Shown here: positions 1 through 8,634 of the stretch, in pieces
Numbering within the stretch: the first letter of the stretch is position 1
Layout of the letters: each line of letters opens with the position of its first letter
Origin: Anaerobutyricum hallii
GTDB lineage: Bacteria > Bacillota > Clostridia > Lachnospirales > Lachnospiraceae
Length of the DNA: 64,000 bases
Reading direction: 5' to 3'
Assembly (NCBI RefSeq): GCF_900209925.1
Contig: NZ_LT907978.1
Location: forward strand, 2,203,001-2,267,000
Notes under the pieces: generated by a model
What the model saw: only the letters and a program-made list of their open reading frames with translations
What the model was told of the DNA's origin: nothing
Database searches by the model: none
Translations under genes and position numbers: made by a program

Positions 1-908
1 CTCTCTTTTTTATATGAAGAAAATGCATTTGCTGGTGAAATGCCTTTTTTCTTGCAAACTATGTCCAGCCACTTCCGCCCGTCACGAACAGTAATCGGAC
101 AGGGCTGCTCTGACTCTACTTTGGCATAAACCTGCATCGGTACCGGCATAGCTAAAAACATCTCATGATTACGCTTCTTTAATTCTTCTCCTATTTCTGG
201 CGGTGTGCCAACACATAAAATCTGCCCTTCATCCATGACCACTACCCTGTCAGCAGAAGGAAATACTTCCTCTAAACGATGTTCCGTAAGAATAATTGTC
301 GTTCCAAGATCACGATTAATCTTCTTTACTGTTTCCAAAAAATCAGAAGCTGCAATCGGATCAAGCTGAGAGGTCGGCTCATCAAGAATCAGCATATCCG
401 GATGCATGGCCATGATAGATGCCAGATTCAAAAGCTGTTTCTGTCCTCCGGAAAGTTCCGATACATTTTTATAGAACCAGTCCTGAATTCCAAAATAACT
501 TGCCATTTCCGCTACCCGGATACGAATATCTGCGTTACTGTATCCAAGGCTTTCCAAACCAAATGCCAGCTCATGCCACACTTTATCTGTCACGATCTGA
601 TTATCCGGATTCTGTAATACATAGCCAATCCTCTGACTCTGCTCCCGGTTACTCATCTCCCCGATTGGTACTTTCTGAAAAAGAATCTCTCCTTTTCGCT
701 TTCCATGCGGTGTTAGAGGAGTCTTTAAATGTGTCAGAAGTGTACTCTTTCCACATCCACTCTTTCCGCAAAGAACAAGGAATTCCCCATCCTCCACATG
801 CAAAGAAACATGATTTAGCGCCCTCTTTTTTTCTTCTGGATAAGCAAAACACAAATCATTGATTTCTAATATACTATTTTTCTTTTCTGACAAAGCATTC
901 GCTGTCAC
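1..908 (-). CDS. ECF transporter ATPase (EcfA/CbiO-like), partial at window edge
   Basis: ATP-hydrolysing subunit of an energy-coupling factor vitamin or metal importer. Translation from a GTG at 908 (RBS GGAGGT five bases upstream) gives Walker A GKSGCGKST at about residues 48-56, Q-loop LQNPDNQ near 98, signature LSGGQ near 152 and Walker B MLILDEP near 171. The reading frame is still open after about 302 residues at base 1. Single EcfA proteins are usually around 280 residues, so this is probably a fused double-ATPase (inference). It lies 41 bp after the EcfT gene and is probably co-transcribed with it and with the cobalamin-riboswitch cluster upstream. The substrate-binding S component is not visible and may lie beyond the left edge. 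Confidence 0.88.
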   Translation of the reverse strand, partial: MTANALSEKKNSILEINDLCFAYPEEKKRALNHVSLHVEDGEFLVLCGKSGCGKSTLLTHLKTPLTPHGKRKGEILFQKVPIGEMSNREQSQRIGYVLQNPDNQIVTDKVWHELAFGLESLGYSNADIRIRVAEMASYFGIQDWFYKNVSELSGGQKQLLNLASIMAMHPDMLILDEPTSQLDPIAASDFLETVKKINRDLGTTIILTEHRLEEVFPSADRVVVMDEGQILCVGTPPEIGEELKKRNHEMFLAMPVPMQVYAKVESEQPCPITVRDGRKWLDIVCKKKGISPANAFSSYKKE

Positions 909-949
909 CCTGCACCTCCAAACTTGCTTTTTATCTCCTGTATATATGG

Positions 950-1891
950 TCATTCAACTTCCCACAAACGGTACCCAGCCTGTGCTGCACTTTCTACCTG
1001 TCCTCTTCTCGCCTTCCACATCCTTCGGTCTAAAATCTCCATCGCTACTGGCATGATACTAAACAATAAAAAAGGTGCAAAAACAAGCAAGCTGCCTGCT
1101 GTAAAGGGTACTCCCTTTACGACGATTCGAGGATTATAAGAACAAAATGCATACCCCTTTGAAAAGCCCCACATCGCTGCTCCGAATGTAAGGATCATAA
1201 AAATAAAGCACAAAAAATCCCTTTTATCGAAATGATATAAGGAAAAGGCGGTTCTGCCCTTCTCTCCATATCCCCGGCACTTCATTGAATCCGATGTTTC
1301 AATCGCATTCTCCAAAGACCAGGTAACCAGAATCGAAAAAATCGTAATCCCATGCTTTGCTCTCTTAATAAGGCTCCCATTCTCTACACTTCGCCCGACA
1401 CACTTTTGCCCATCAGAAATAACAGATGCTTCTTTGATAAACTTCGGTACAAAGCGAAGGCACATGGAAAGTACTAAAGAAAGTGCCGGGATAATCCTTC
1501 CAAAAAGATAAATAAACTTATCTGATGTCATAACAACTGTGTAGCAGGAAAACCATACAAGAGTACATACCAGCATCACTGCCATCACAAGACCGTACAC
1601 ACAACTTTCTAATGTAAACGGATTTCCATTATGAAGATATCCTATAATCGTTACTCCATAATGATTAAACATCGGATTGATCAGGGCAACAATGATCATC
1701 ATCGGTAATGAGAAGAGCAGATTAAACTTTACTGTCTTTTTCCATCCTTTTAAAACAACGGAATACGCAACAGCGCATATAAATGAAATTGCCAGAATCA
1801 CAGGGTGAACAACAAACATCGTCACCCCGATCGTCCCACAAAAATACAGCATATTTAAAACAGGATGATATGTCGAAAATGTATCTTTCAT
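950..1891 (-). CDS. ecfT: ECF transporter transmembrane component EcfT (CbiQ family)
   Basis: Membrane scaffold that couples the ECF ATPases to a substrate-binding S subunit. The 313-residue protein has several hydrophobic segments and, near residue 205, the T-component coupling signature SDSMKCRGYGEKGRT, which matches the family's RG-containing coupling-helix motif. Start is ATG at 1891. The usable Shine-Dalgarno GGAG lies about 11-12 bases upstream, inside the last unit of a 16-bp tandem repeat. It lies between the DUF4430 lipoprotein gene (93 bp upstream) and the ATPase gene (41 bp downstream). With those neighbours and the riboswitch further upstream, the cargo is inferred to be a corrinoid, though the T component itself does not determine specificity. 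Confidence 0.9.
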   Translation of the reverse strand: MKDTFSTYHPVLNMLYFCGTIGVTMFVVHPVILAISFICAVAYSVVLKGWKKTVKFNLLFSLPMMIIVALINPMFNHYGVTIIGYLHNGNPFTLESCVYGLVMAVMLVCTLVWFSCYTVVMTSDKFIYLFGRIIPALSLVLSMCLRFVPKFIKEASVISDGQKCVGRSVENGSLIKRAKHGITIFSILVTWSLENAIETSDSMKCRGYGEKGRTAFSLYHFDKRDFLCFIFMILTFGAAMWGFSKGYAFCSYNPRIVVKGVPFTAGSLLVFAPFLLFSIMPVAMEILDRRMWKARRGQVESAAQAGYRLWEVE

Positions 1892-1894
1892 CTA

Positions 1895-1974
1895 AATCAA
1901 ATCTCCATTACATCAAATTTCTATTATATCAAGTCTTTATTAGATTAAATCTCTATTAGATCAAATCTCTATTT
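1895..1974. repeat. 16-bp tandem repeat, five units, upstream of ecfT
   Basis: Five consecutive 16-bp units (1895-1910, 1911-1926, 1927-1942, 1943-1958, 1959-1974) differ at only a few positions. Read on the minus strand each unit resembles TAATAGAGATTTGATC, so each carries a Shine-Dalgarno-like purine core. The unit closest to ecfT carries the best one (GGAG). Confidence 0.85.
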
Positions 1975-1983
1975 CATACATCC

Positions 1984-3324
1984 TTAATACATCGAATTAT
2001 CTCCAACATCCTTACCAAGATTACATGTATAAACCCAGTTGATCACATCGCCGTCCTGTACCGTATACTTACTGCATCCGTAGTTAGGAAACCAGCCATT
2101 TACGTTATACATCCATCCGGAAAGCTGTCCGCAGTCGAATTCATATAGATTGTTAATTCCTTCCACATAAGCTGAATTATAAGCCGGTGTAAAAGAAGAC
2201 TCCATCTGAATTCCTGCATCCTTACATACACGCTGTAATACGTCATGTACAGACTCTCCTTCCGTAAATTCTACCTCGGAAGCCGCCAGAATCCATCCAT
2301 CAGAAGGAACAAATTCTTCCTTACCACTTTTTAAATCACTCATGTTATTAAGAATCGTCGCGCAGCTGATCGAAATCGTACACGTATGGGAAGAACCTGA
2401 AACTTCTTCATCGTTTGCAACATCCTGCTTACTTGAAGAACCAGAGGAAGAAGCGCCTCCATCAGAAACATCTCCACTTCCTGAACTTCCTTCTTCATTA
2501 TAGGAATTCTCTCCTGAATTCCCCGATTCATCACTTCCTTCCGATTTACTGTTCATTGTTCCGTTTTCCGCCTTATTCGCCGATGCTGCACCTTTATTCT
2601 GCTGCTCCGTAATTCCTCCAATAATATAACAATCTCCATCCAGCGAAGTAACACTCATTTTTAAAGATGTCGTTCCTTCTTTTGGCTTCGTATCTTTCTT
2701 TGCCTGTGTTGCACTTTCTGCGGTTTTGTTCGAAGAATCTTCCTCTTCTGTATTTGTATCCTGCGACTTTTTATCCTGTTTCTTTGTATCCTCTTCCTTT
2801 ACCTGTGCTGTTACCGCAACATCGCTCATCCTTGCAAGCTTTCCAGACTGCTCTTTTACAAGATATGCAGAATTGGACTGCCACGCTTCCGGAAGCTGTA
2901 CCTCTAGATCTGGTACACAGATCAGCCCTTTCCCGTACATTGTCATCTTCAATGCATCATTTGCATTGTTCGCCTGCTTCTTTAAATCATCAAGACCTTT
3001 CTCTGAAAAATCAATCTTTAAATTCTGATCTGCCGGATTCTGAATCTTTGAACAGTCATATGTCCAGATATATGTAATTCCATCATCTGTTGTCCCCTTA
3101 AACTGTACCTTTTTATTCTCTCCGGCAACCGTCTTAAACTGTTCCTTTGTAATAACCCCATCTTCCGGAATGGTATTCACATCTGCAAGTGTCTCTGTCT
3201 TATCCGTCTTTTTATCAGAAGAACTGTCTCCGCTCCCGGACTTTCCACAGCCCGTTGAAACAACCAGCAACATACTCATAAGTAATGCCAGAATAACATG
3301 TACCAGTCCTCTTTTTCTTTTCAT
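1984..3324 (-). CDS. DUF4430 (transcobalamin beta-domain-like) lipoprotein
   Basis: Predicted surface lipoprotein of 446 residues. Start is set at ATG 3324, which has a GGAAGG ribosome binding site; an upstream in-frame ATG would put about 20 charged residues before the signal peptide. The N-terminus is basic, then hydrophobic, ending in lipobox VSTGC (Cys about residue 26), followed by a Ser/Asp/Lys linker. A middle domain (about 50-260) is unrecognised. A low-complexity Ser/Gly/Asn/Glu linker (about 260-330) precedes a C-terminal DUF4430 domain (about 330-446) with the typical GWMYNVNGWFPNYG segment. DUF4430 corresponds to the beta domain of animal transcobalamin and intrinsic factor (established family relationship). 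It lies 43 bp downstream of the alpha/alpha-toroid gene and just upstream of ecfT. Inferred role: corrinoid or other ligand capture at the membrane for the ECF importer. Confidence 0.8.
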   Translation of the reverse strand: MKRKRGLVHVILALLMSMLLVVSTGCGKSGSGDSSSDKKTDKTETLADVNTIPEDGVITKEQFKTVAGENKKVQFKGTTDDGITYIWTYDCSKIQNPADQNLKIDFSEKGLDDLKKQANNANDALKMTMYGKGLICVPDLEVQLPEAWQSNSAYLVKEQSGKLARMSDVAVTAQVKEEDTKKQDKKSQDTNTEEEDSSNKTAESATQAKKDTKPKEGTTSLKMSVTSLDGDCYIIGGITEQQNKGAASANKAENGTMNSKSEGSDESGNSGENSYNEEGSSGSGDVSDGGASSSGSSSKQDVANDEEVSGSSHTCTISISCATILNNMSDLKSGKEEFVPSDGWILAASEVEFTEGESVHDVLQRVCKDAGIQMESSFTPAYNSAYVEGINNLYEFDCGQLSGWMYNVNGWFPNYGCSKYTVQDGDVINWVYTCNLGKDVGDNSMY

Positions 3325-3367
3325 AGTAACACCTTCCTTTTTCTTTTTCTGTAGTCTGCAAAAGTCT

Positions 3368-5590
3368 CTACTCTGCTTTTCCACCTTTCATCACTTTCTT
3401 TAATAATCCTGCAATACCACGACGCTTTTTATATAAAACAAATCCCAACGCTTCCACTGCCACAAGTCCTGCTGCACCTCCGGCTACAGGTAATGCCACC
3501 GAACGGATTCCATCTGCTTTAGAACGATCACCCTCATCAGACACCCCTGTATCTTCCTGCACTGTATCTGTCTCGCTTTCTGCACTGTCCGTTTCCGGCA
3601 CATAATTATCTCCACTAAAACTCCAGCCACCCGTTGTTGCTTCCGCTGCAGTATTCTTTTTCTTTGCGGTAGTAGTTTCACTGCTTCCTGAAGAAAGCTT
3701 CTTCGTCGTTCCCGATGTGGCAGGAACAGAAGTACGGGAACTTCCTGTACTTGAAGCTGCCGGTGTTGTAATCTGCCTTGTCTGGCTTGTTGCCGCTGTT
3801 GATGCTGCTGTAGTATTCTTTTTAGCTGTTGTTTCTGGAGCTGTTACGACAACCTTACAGACTGCCTTCTTTCCGCTTCCATCCGTTGCCTTTACTGTAA
3901 TCGTCACAGTGCCTGCTTTCTTTCCTGTCACCTTTCCCTTTGCATTTACCGTTGCAATCTTTTTATTAGAAGAAGACCATTTCACTGACTTATTCGTGGC
4001 ATTTGACGGAGAAACCGTCGCTTTTAACGTCTTGCTCTTTCCTTTTGTAAGATAAATCGTACTATAATTTAACCCTACTTTTATTACCTTTACTTTAGAA
4101 GCTGCCGGTTTTGTTTCTGTCTTTTTTGCTGTCGTTACCGTTTGGGAAGAATTTCCTCCACTATTACTCCCCGTATCAATCGTCGGGCTGACTACCGGCT
4201 TCGTTCCTGCCGAAATAGCCACATCACTCATATCATAAAGAAATGTCTCTCCATCCAAAAATCTACGGTAAGCAACTGTTGCATACAATCCCTGTTCCGT
4301 TGCCATTCCATCGATAACGCCACCGGCACCGCCACCATTATTCCCGGCACCAGCAGCTACATGCATAAATCCGCCTTCTGGCATATAATACTGGAATAAT
4401 CCTGTCATCGGCCATTTCCCATTCTTAATAAAACGGGCATCTTCCCCACAATCTATTCCCACGCCACAAAGAGCTGTGATAATCTGTGCCACACTTTCCG
4501 AAGTTTCTGTATTATTCATCGTGCCAAAACCACCACTGGAAAGCTGATTCTTTTCTATCCATGCAAGTCCCTTGTCAATTGCCGCTGTAACATCCTCATA
4601 TCCATCTTTATTATAATAAGAAGCCAGTGCCTGCATCGCCATCCCCGTCATATCAGAATCTCCGGTTGTCCCCATCATTGTCCAGCCACCATCCTGACAC
4701 TGCATTCCTACAACCTTCTTAACAAGTAACTCCTCTGAGTTTTGCTGCACTGCAGAAGGGTCTTCTGGAATCTCATATGCCGGATTACTCTTTAACGCGA
4801 TCAAAGCCCAAATCGTGCCGTTATTCCCCTGTCTGCTTACATTCTCATAATCTGACAGATACGCTAATAGGTTATGTCCCATCACATCTCTTGCATCAAC
4901 ACCAATCGCTGTTAATGCAAGAATAAGCTTTGAATAATCCGAATACTTTGCTCTTGTAATCTGCCAGTCCTTGCTCTCACAGTATGCGATCACATTGCTG
5001 TAAAAAAGATTTGTATAAGATTCCGGCACATACAGCCCACTCCTTTTTAAACCAATAACATTCCATATACTACTGTAATCCGGCTTCGTATCTTTACTTA
5101 AGATATAGCTTCTTACCTTAGATAAAACCGTATCAATATCCGGGCTTAAAACTTCCGCCTCTGCCACTTCTTCCTTTGCATCAGAAGACTGCTCTGCACT
5201 TTCTTCTGCCCCGTAAGCATAAAAACTAAAACTTCTTCCAAGTTGCAAATTCTTACGGACCATCTTTCTCTCTTTTTTTGTTAATGTCTGTTCTTGTGTA
5301 TTTTCCTGTACATCTGCCTCCGTACTTGTTGATGCATCTGCATCTTCCCCGGTCTGCTGTTCCTCCTCTTCCGAAGACTCCGTCTCTTCCCTTTCCGATG
5401 TCTCGTTTTCTGATGTCTCACTTTCTGACATAGAAAAATCGCCTGTACTCTCTGCTGCAGAAGCAGCCGCGGCCGGTTCTGTCCCATTATCTGCCGCATA
5501 TGCATAGTATGGAACTATAAATGCCACAAGCAGAGCAAAAAGTACAAGCGATATACATTTTCTTTTTAACCTTTGATACATCTTGTTCAT
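3368..5590 (-). CDS. Membrane-anchored alpha/alpha-toroid (prenyltransferase/transcobalamin alpha-like) protein with Big2 domain
   Basis: Surface protein of about 740 residues. Start is placed at ATG 5590 (RBS GGAGAGG); a longer in-frame start at 5665 would overlap the leader hairpin. Order of parts: signal peptide (1-32, ending YAYA), acidic Ser/Glu linker, helical-repeat domain (about 150-460), Big2 Ig-like domain (about 500-590), Ser/Thr-rich wall-spanning linker, one membrane segment and a basic tail (last 45 residues). The helical repeats contain QDGGW, SSGGFGT, DMTGMAMQALA and SVAQIITAL motifs, typical of alpha/alpha toroids of the squalene-cyclase/prenyltransferase and transcobalamin alpha-domain type. 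It has no visible cyclase DxDD motif, so a binding role is more likely than enzymatic. Next gene is a DUF4430 lipoprotein; together they resemble a split intrinsic factor (inference). Confidence 0.78.
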   Translation of the reverse strand: MNKMYQRLKRKCISLVLFALLVAFIVPYYAYAADNGTEPAAAASAAESTGDFSMSESETSENETSEREETESSEEEEQQTGEDADASTSTEADVQENTQEQTLTKKERKMVRKNLQLGRSFSFYAYGAEESAEQSSDAKEEVAEAEVLSPDIDTVLSKVRSYILSKDTKPDYSSIWNVIGLKRSGLYVPESYTNLFYSNVIAYCESKDWQITRAKYSDYSKLILALTAIGVDARDVMGHNLLAYLSDYENVSRQGNNGTIWALIALKSNPAYEIPEDPSAVQQNSEELLVKKVVGMQCQDGGWTMMGTTGDSDMTGMAMQALASYYNKDGYEDVTAAIDKGLAWIEKNQLSSGGFGTMNNTETSESVAQIITALCGVGIDCGEDARFIKNGKWPMTGLFQYYMPEGGFMHVAAGAGNNGGGAGGVIDGMATEQGLYATVAYRRFLDGETFLYDMSDVAISAGTKPVVSPTIDTGSNSGGNSSQTVTTAKKTETKPAASKVKVIKVGLNYSTIYLTKGKSKTLKATVSPSNATNKSVKWSSSNKKIATVNAKGKVTGKKAGTVTITVKATDGSGKKAVCKVVVTAPETTAKKNTTAASTAATSQTRQITTPAASSTGSSRTSVPATSGTTKKLSSGSSETTTAKKKNTAAEATTGGWSFSGDNYVPETDSAESETDTVQEDTGVSDEGDRSKADGIRSVALPVAGGAAGLVAVEALGFVLYKKRRGIAGLLKKVMKGGKAE

Positions 5591-5648
5591 TCTACCCTCT
5601 CCTTCACTCATTTTACAAAATATCCAAGAGAAATTGAGAGTTTTCCGT

Positions 5649-5683
5649 AGAAAAGAAAGGCCCATGCATTATGTGCACAGGCC
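5649..5683 (-). terminator. Terminator-like hairpin (attenuator candidate) in the toroid-gene leader
   Basis: On the minus strand a 9-bp stem (GGCCTGTGC with GCATGGGCC, two G-U pairs, loop ACATAAT) is followed by TTTCTTTTCT. It lies between the promoter at about 5830 and the toroid gene start at 5590, so it would terminate the leader transcript unless antagonised. Confidence 0.6.
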
Positions 5684-5809
5684 AAATACTTTTATAAAAC
5701 TGTTATATTCTCTAGCCCAGATATTTGTTTTCATTCTAAAATCAAATGGCTGGCAATTCAGAATGAAAATAAGGAGAGTCCCCTAAGTGAGCCTGAGAAG
5801 CAAGCCATG
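5684..5809 (-). promoter_or_regulatory. Structured 5' leader of the toroid gene, ligand unknown
   Basis: About 126 nt between the promoter element and the attenuator-like hairpin carry no gene. A 10-bp stem TTTTCATTCT/AGAATGAAAA encloses a loop with GCCAGCC, and CTGGGCT just 3' of the stem could pair with part of that loop (possible pseudoknot). I do not recognise a known riboswitch here; the conserved cobalamin-riboswitch blocks are absent. Confidence 0.4.
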
Positions 5810-5878
5810 TACATATTATAACATAGACTTTTAAAAAAATATGCCAACCAGACGGGTGTATTTGCTTCATTTTAGGAA
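5810..5878 (-). promoter_or_regulatory. Promoter element 2, duplicated with the one before the riboswitch
   Basis: On the minus strand this segment shares AAAATGA, CCGTCTGGTTGG, an ATA-TTTT-AAAAG block and CTATG with 10948-11013, in the same order and with similar spacing. A TATAAT box near 5818-5823 precedes the leader. TTGGCA 16 bases upstream of TATGTT could serve as -35. The shared CCGTCTGGTTGG is a candidate operator or activator site. Confidence 0.6.
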
Positions 5879-5904
5879 ATTAAGCGGGTGAAATTGTCCT
5901 GCAA

Positions 5905-8514
5905 TTATTTCACCTTCATTTTCTTTACATTTGAGTAATTACCGTAATAAGTTGTTCCTCCTGCTTTACGATAAGTACGGATCTTGAAGTAATAAGTTTT
6001 CTTTTTCTTTAGCTTTCCGGCTTTATAAGTCACTGTCTTATTTTTGGTAATTGTCTTCACTTTCTTATAGCCGCTGTTTTTCTTCATGGACTGGTATACT
6101 TCGTAGCCAGTTGCATTTTTTACTTTCTTCCATGTAAGCTTCGCCTGATTCTTTTTCAGCTTCTTAATGGATTTTATAGATGTTTTAGATGGAGTGTATT
6201 TCTTTTTCAGAGCTTCCTGCTGAGCTTTCTGTTTCGCAATATTATCTGCCGTAGTTTTTAATTTGTCATATTGGGCTTCTGCGTCTGTAAGAATTTTAAG
6301 CTGCGAATAAACTACTAACGTTTTCTGTTCTGCATTTAATACATTGTATGCTGTTCGTGCAGCATCAATTTTCTTTTTACAGGAATCATTCAATACAACT
6401 GCTCCTATATTATTAATCTTTGCTACCGCATCCTGTGCTGCTTTTACTTTTTCATAATCAGGACTGCTTTCTTCATAGTAATAATTATCTGTATAGTGGA
6501 ATACAACTACATCCCCATCTTCTAAATATTGTTGATTAACTCCAAAGTTAGGATGAATACCATTTAGCGTATACATCCAGCCAGAGCCTTTTCCGTTATC
6601 AAATTCTCCTAACGTTACTCCCCTTCGCGTAATACTTTCCACATAATTTCCAGTCGGATTGGAACAGGTCATACTATTATTTTTAAGAACCATATTTAGT
6701 AAATCTTTTACATTTGCGTTCGCACTAATTGTATATTTTTTCGGTGCTATCCAAGTCTGCAAAGTTCCCATACTTAAAACATGTGTATTCTTATCTTTTT
6801 CCGAATTGTGAATCTCGTCTCCTAAAAGAGAAAATGTTACAGATATTTGTTGTGAGGAATCTTTAATTACATTAACAGAAATAGTTGTCATTGCACTTCC
6901 ATAATATAAACGAACAATCTTTGTTCCTCTTGTCTCATTATCAAACTGCCCAACAGTAATATCGTCTATATTGACAATTGTATCTGCCTTTCCCTGAGTC
7001 CAATGTGCAGTGAATGTCAATCCTGTTAAATCTAATTTTTCTCCGATATAATATGTCTTTTTGTAATTTCCCGAAATAGTTAGTTCGTGACAAACTGGCT
7101 CAATCGCATCATCAGAACATTTCACTAACGTTTTTAAATCTTTTCCCAGAGGATCATCAGAACGATTGTAGTTTGGCATAGCAATTGCCTTACCTGGATA
7201 TCTTCCCGTATCTTTCCAATCTCCATCTACTACTTTATAAATTTGATCCCAATCCTCTTGCGTATAAGTTGAATAATTAGCAGTATTATAATAAAATACT
7301 CCATTGTTCATACCAAATGGTACAGCATTTGTATCTACATGTACTACTTTTCCTAAACCTTTATTGGCACCACACTGACTTGCATATACATTATCCTTAA
7401 TCACATTATTAACATTTAATGCTCTTATATAGCCAATAATCGCACCTACATTAGTGTTTCCAGATACTTTTCCTAAAAAAGTATTTGATACAATCTCCCC
7501 TATTCCATTATCCCATGCCTGATCAATTCCTGCCTCTGCACCAAAAATTCCACCTATATTATCTCGTCCTGATATGTTACCATCTACTGTACAGTTTTTA
7601 ATTACAGCTCCAAAGGCATTTGGTGCATTATACATATAATAACCAGAACCTAAAATACCGCCAATATTATTTCCTGTTGCATTAATTGTTCCATGAAATG
7701 CACAATTTTCAATGCTAAATGTGTCTGTACTCTGTCCACGAATACCGGCAATTCCACCAACATTGGAATCTCCATATACCGTAGCATAACTGACACAATT
7801 TTTAATTGTTCCGTTTAAAGCTCCCCCAAATGATCCAATATTAGATAATCCTGCAGAAGTCCCATCAATATTGCAACCAATAGTCACTCCTTGTTCAATC
7901 GTGCAATTTGTAAAATCTGCATGGTCAATTCCAGATGCATAGCCTCCGATAAAACCTGACTGATAAATCTTTGTCCCACTTTTAATTGTAACATTTTCTG
8001 CGGTAATCGTTACTTTCGGGTCATCATCTGTCCAATTTTTCGCATCTTTTCCGTAGTCAACAACATAATTTTCTACAAGACCATATCCGTCAATATATTC
8101 ACCATAAATATTGAGATTCTCTACTTTAGCATCACGCACATAACCAAATAATGGTTTGCTTCCTTTAGAAAAAGTTAGTGTATGACCATTTCCGTCTAAT
8201 ATCCCAGAAAACGGTAATATATTGCGTCCGTTTCCTGCATCAGTTACTCCTTCTTTTAACATACCTAATGGTTTCCAGTCAGTAGGAAGTTTTATATCTG
8301 ACTCCAGGCGAAAATATTTATTCTTGTAGGACTTTCCACTTTTAATCCCATCCTGTATTATCCCAAAATCATTTACTGTGTTAATAATATATGGGTCACT
8401 TTCTGTTCCTGTACCAGTCAGCATTCCTTCTGCCGCAAATAACATCATCGGCATTAATAACATTCCAATCAATACTGAGGCTATACTTACTATCAGTTTA
8501 CTTATATTTTTCAT
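5905..8514 (-). CDS. Large secreted GLUG/Big/DUF4430/FN3 surface protein
   Basis: Secreted protein of 869 residues. Order of parts: signal peptide (1-28, ending LFAAE); a long beta-helical region with GLUG-like repeats (about 35-430, recurring NIGGI and NVGAIIGY segments); a bacterial Ig-like domain (about 480-555); a DUF4430 domain (about 560-690, with GSGWMYTLNGIHPNFG); a helical segment with an ARTAYNVLNAEQKTLV motif (about 700-760); and a lysine-rich FN3-like C-terminus (about 790-869). Start ATG 8514 has RBS GGAGGG. It is the third gene after the cobalamin riboswitch. The DUF4430 domain suggests ligand binding, possibly corrinoid; the remaining parts look like an extracellular display scaffold. 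No sortase motif or membrane anchor is visible, so it is either released or held non-covalently. Confidence 0.78.
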   Translation of the reverse strand: MKNISKLIVSIASVLIGMLLMPMMLFAAEGMLTGTGTESDPYIINTVNDFGIIQDGIKSGKSYKNKYFRLESDIKLPTDWKPLGMLKEGVTDAGNGRNILPFSGILDGNGHTLTFSKGSKPLFGYVRDAKVENLNIYGEYIDGYGLVENYVVDYGKDAKNWTDDDPKVTITAENVTIKSGTKIYQSGFIGGYASGIDHADFTNCTIEQGVTIGCNIDGTSAGLSNIGSFGGALNGTIKNCVSYATVYGDSNVGGIAGIRGQSTDTFSIENCAFHGTINATGNNIGGILGSGYYMYNAPNAFGAVIKNCTVDGNISGRDNIGGIFGAEAGIDQAWDNGIGEIVSNTFLGKVSGNTNVGAIIGYIRALNVNNVIKDNVYASQCGANKGLGKVVHVDTNAVPFGMNNGVFYYNTANYSTYTQEDWDQIYKVVDGDWKDTGRYPGKAIAMPNYNRSDDPLGKDLKTLVKCSDDAIEPVCHELTISGNYKKTYYIGEKLDLTGLTFTAHWTQGKADTIVNIDDITVGQFDNETRGTKIVRLYYGSAMTTISVNVIKDSSQQISVTFSLLGDEIHNSEKDKNTHVLSMGTLQTWIAPKKYTISANANVKDLLNMVLKNNSMTCSNPTGNYVESITRRGVTLGEFDNGKGSGWMYTLNGIHPNFGVNQQYLEDGDVVVFHYTDNYYYEESSPDYEKVKAAQDAVAKINNIGAVVLNDSCKKKIDAARTAYNVLNAEQKTLVVYSQLKILTDAEAQYDKLKTTADNIAKQKAQQEALKKKYTPSKTSIKSIKKLKKNQAKLTWKKVKNATGYEVYQSMKKNSGYKKVKTITKNKTVTYKAGKLKKKKTYYFKIRTYRKAGGTTYYGNYSNVKKMKVK

Positions 8515-8576
8515 CTAATCCCTCCTGCTGATAACTTCTTATCGTGTATTGTCACCTCATTTTTAGATAGCACAAA

Positions 8577-8608
8577 GCAGGAAACACATTGTATTTTATG
8601 TTTCCTGC
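8577..8608 (-). promoter_or_regulatory. Strong intercistronic stem-loop
   Basis: A perfect 10-bp stem (GCAGGAAACA/TGTTTCCTGC) with a 12-nt loop lies between two genes of the riboswitch cluster. Outside it, GATATAGC and GCTATC can extend the helix. No U-run follows on the minus strand, so an mRNA processing or stabiliser site is more likely than a full terminator. Confidence 0.5.
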
Positions 8609-8634
8609 CCTACGCTATATCATTTTCAGATATT

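Noticed and set aside
649-852. Minus-strand 67-codon open frame in the ECF ATPase region
   Set aside because: It is an alternative frame inside the ATPase gene, whose own frame shows all ABC motifs.
279-1139. Plus-strand open frames opposite the ECF genes
   Set aside because: No RBS or protein similarity; the minus-strand genes fully explain the region.
1895-1974. CRISPR-like array
   Set aside because: The 16-bp units are directly adjacent with no spacers, so this is a simple tandem repeat.
2415-3403. Several plus-strand open frames opposite the DUF4430 lipoprotein and toroid genes
   Set aside because: They are antisense shadows of serine- and lysine-rich coding sequence, with no RBS or recognisable domains.
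5684-5809. Second cobalamin riboswitch upstream of the toroid gene
   Set aside because: The conserved CCACTG, GGGAAGG and AGTCAGGA blocks are absent, so only an unknown leader is reported.
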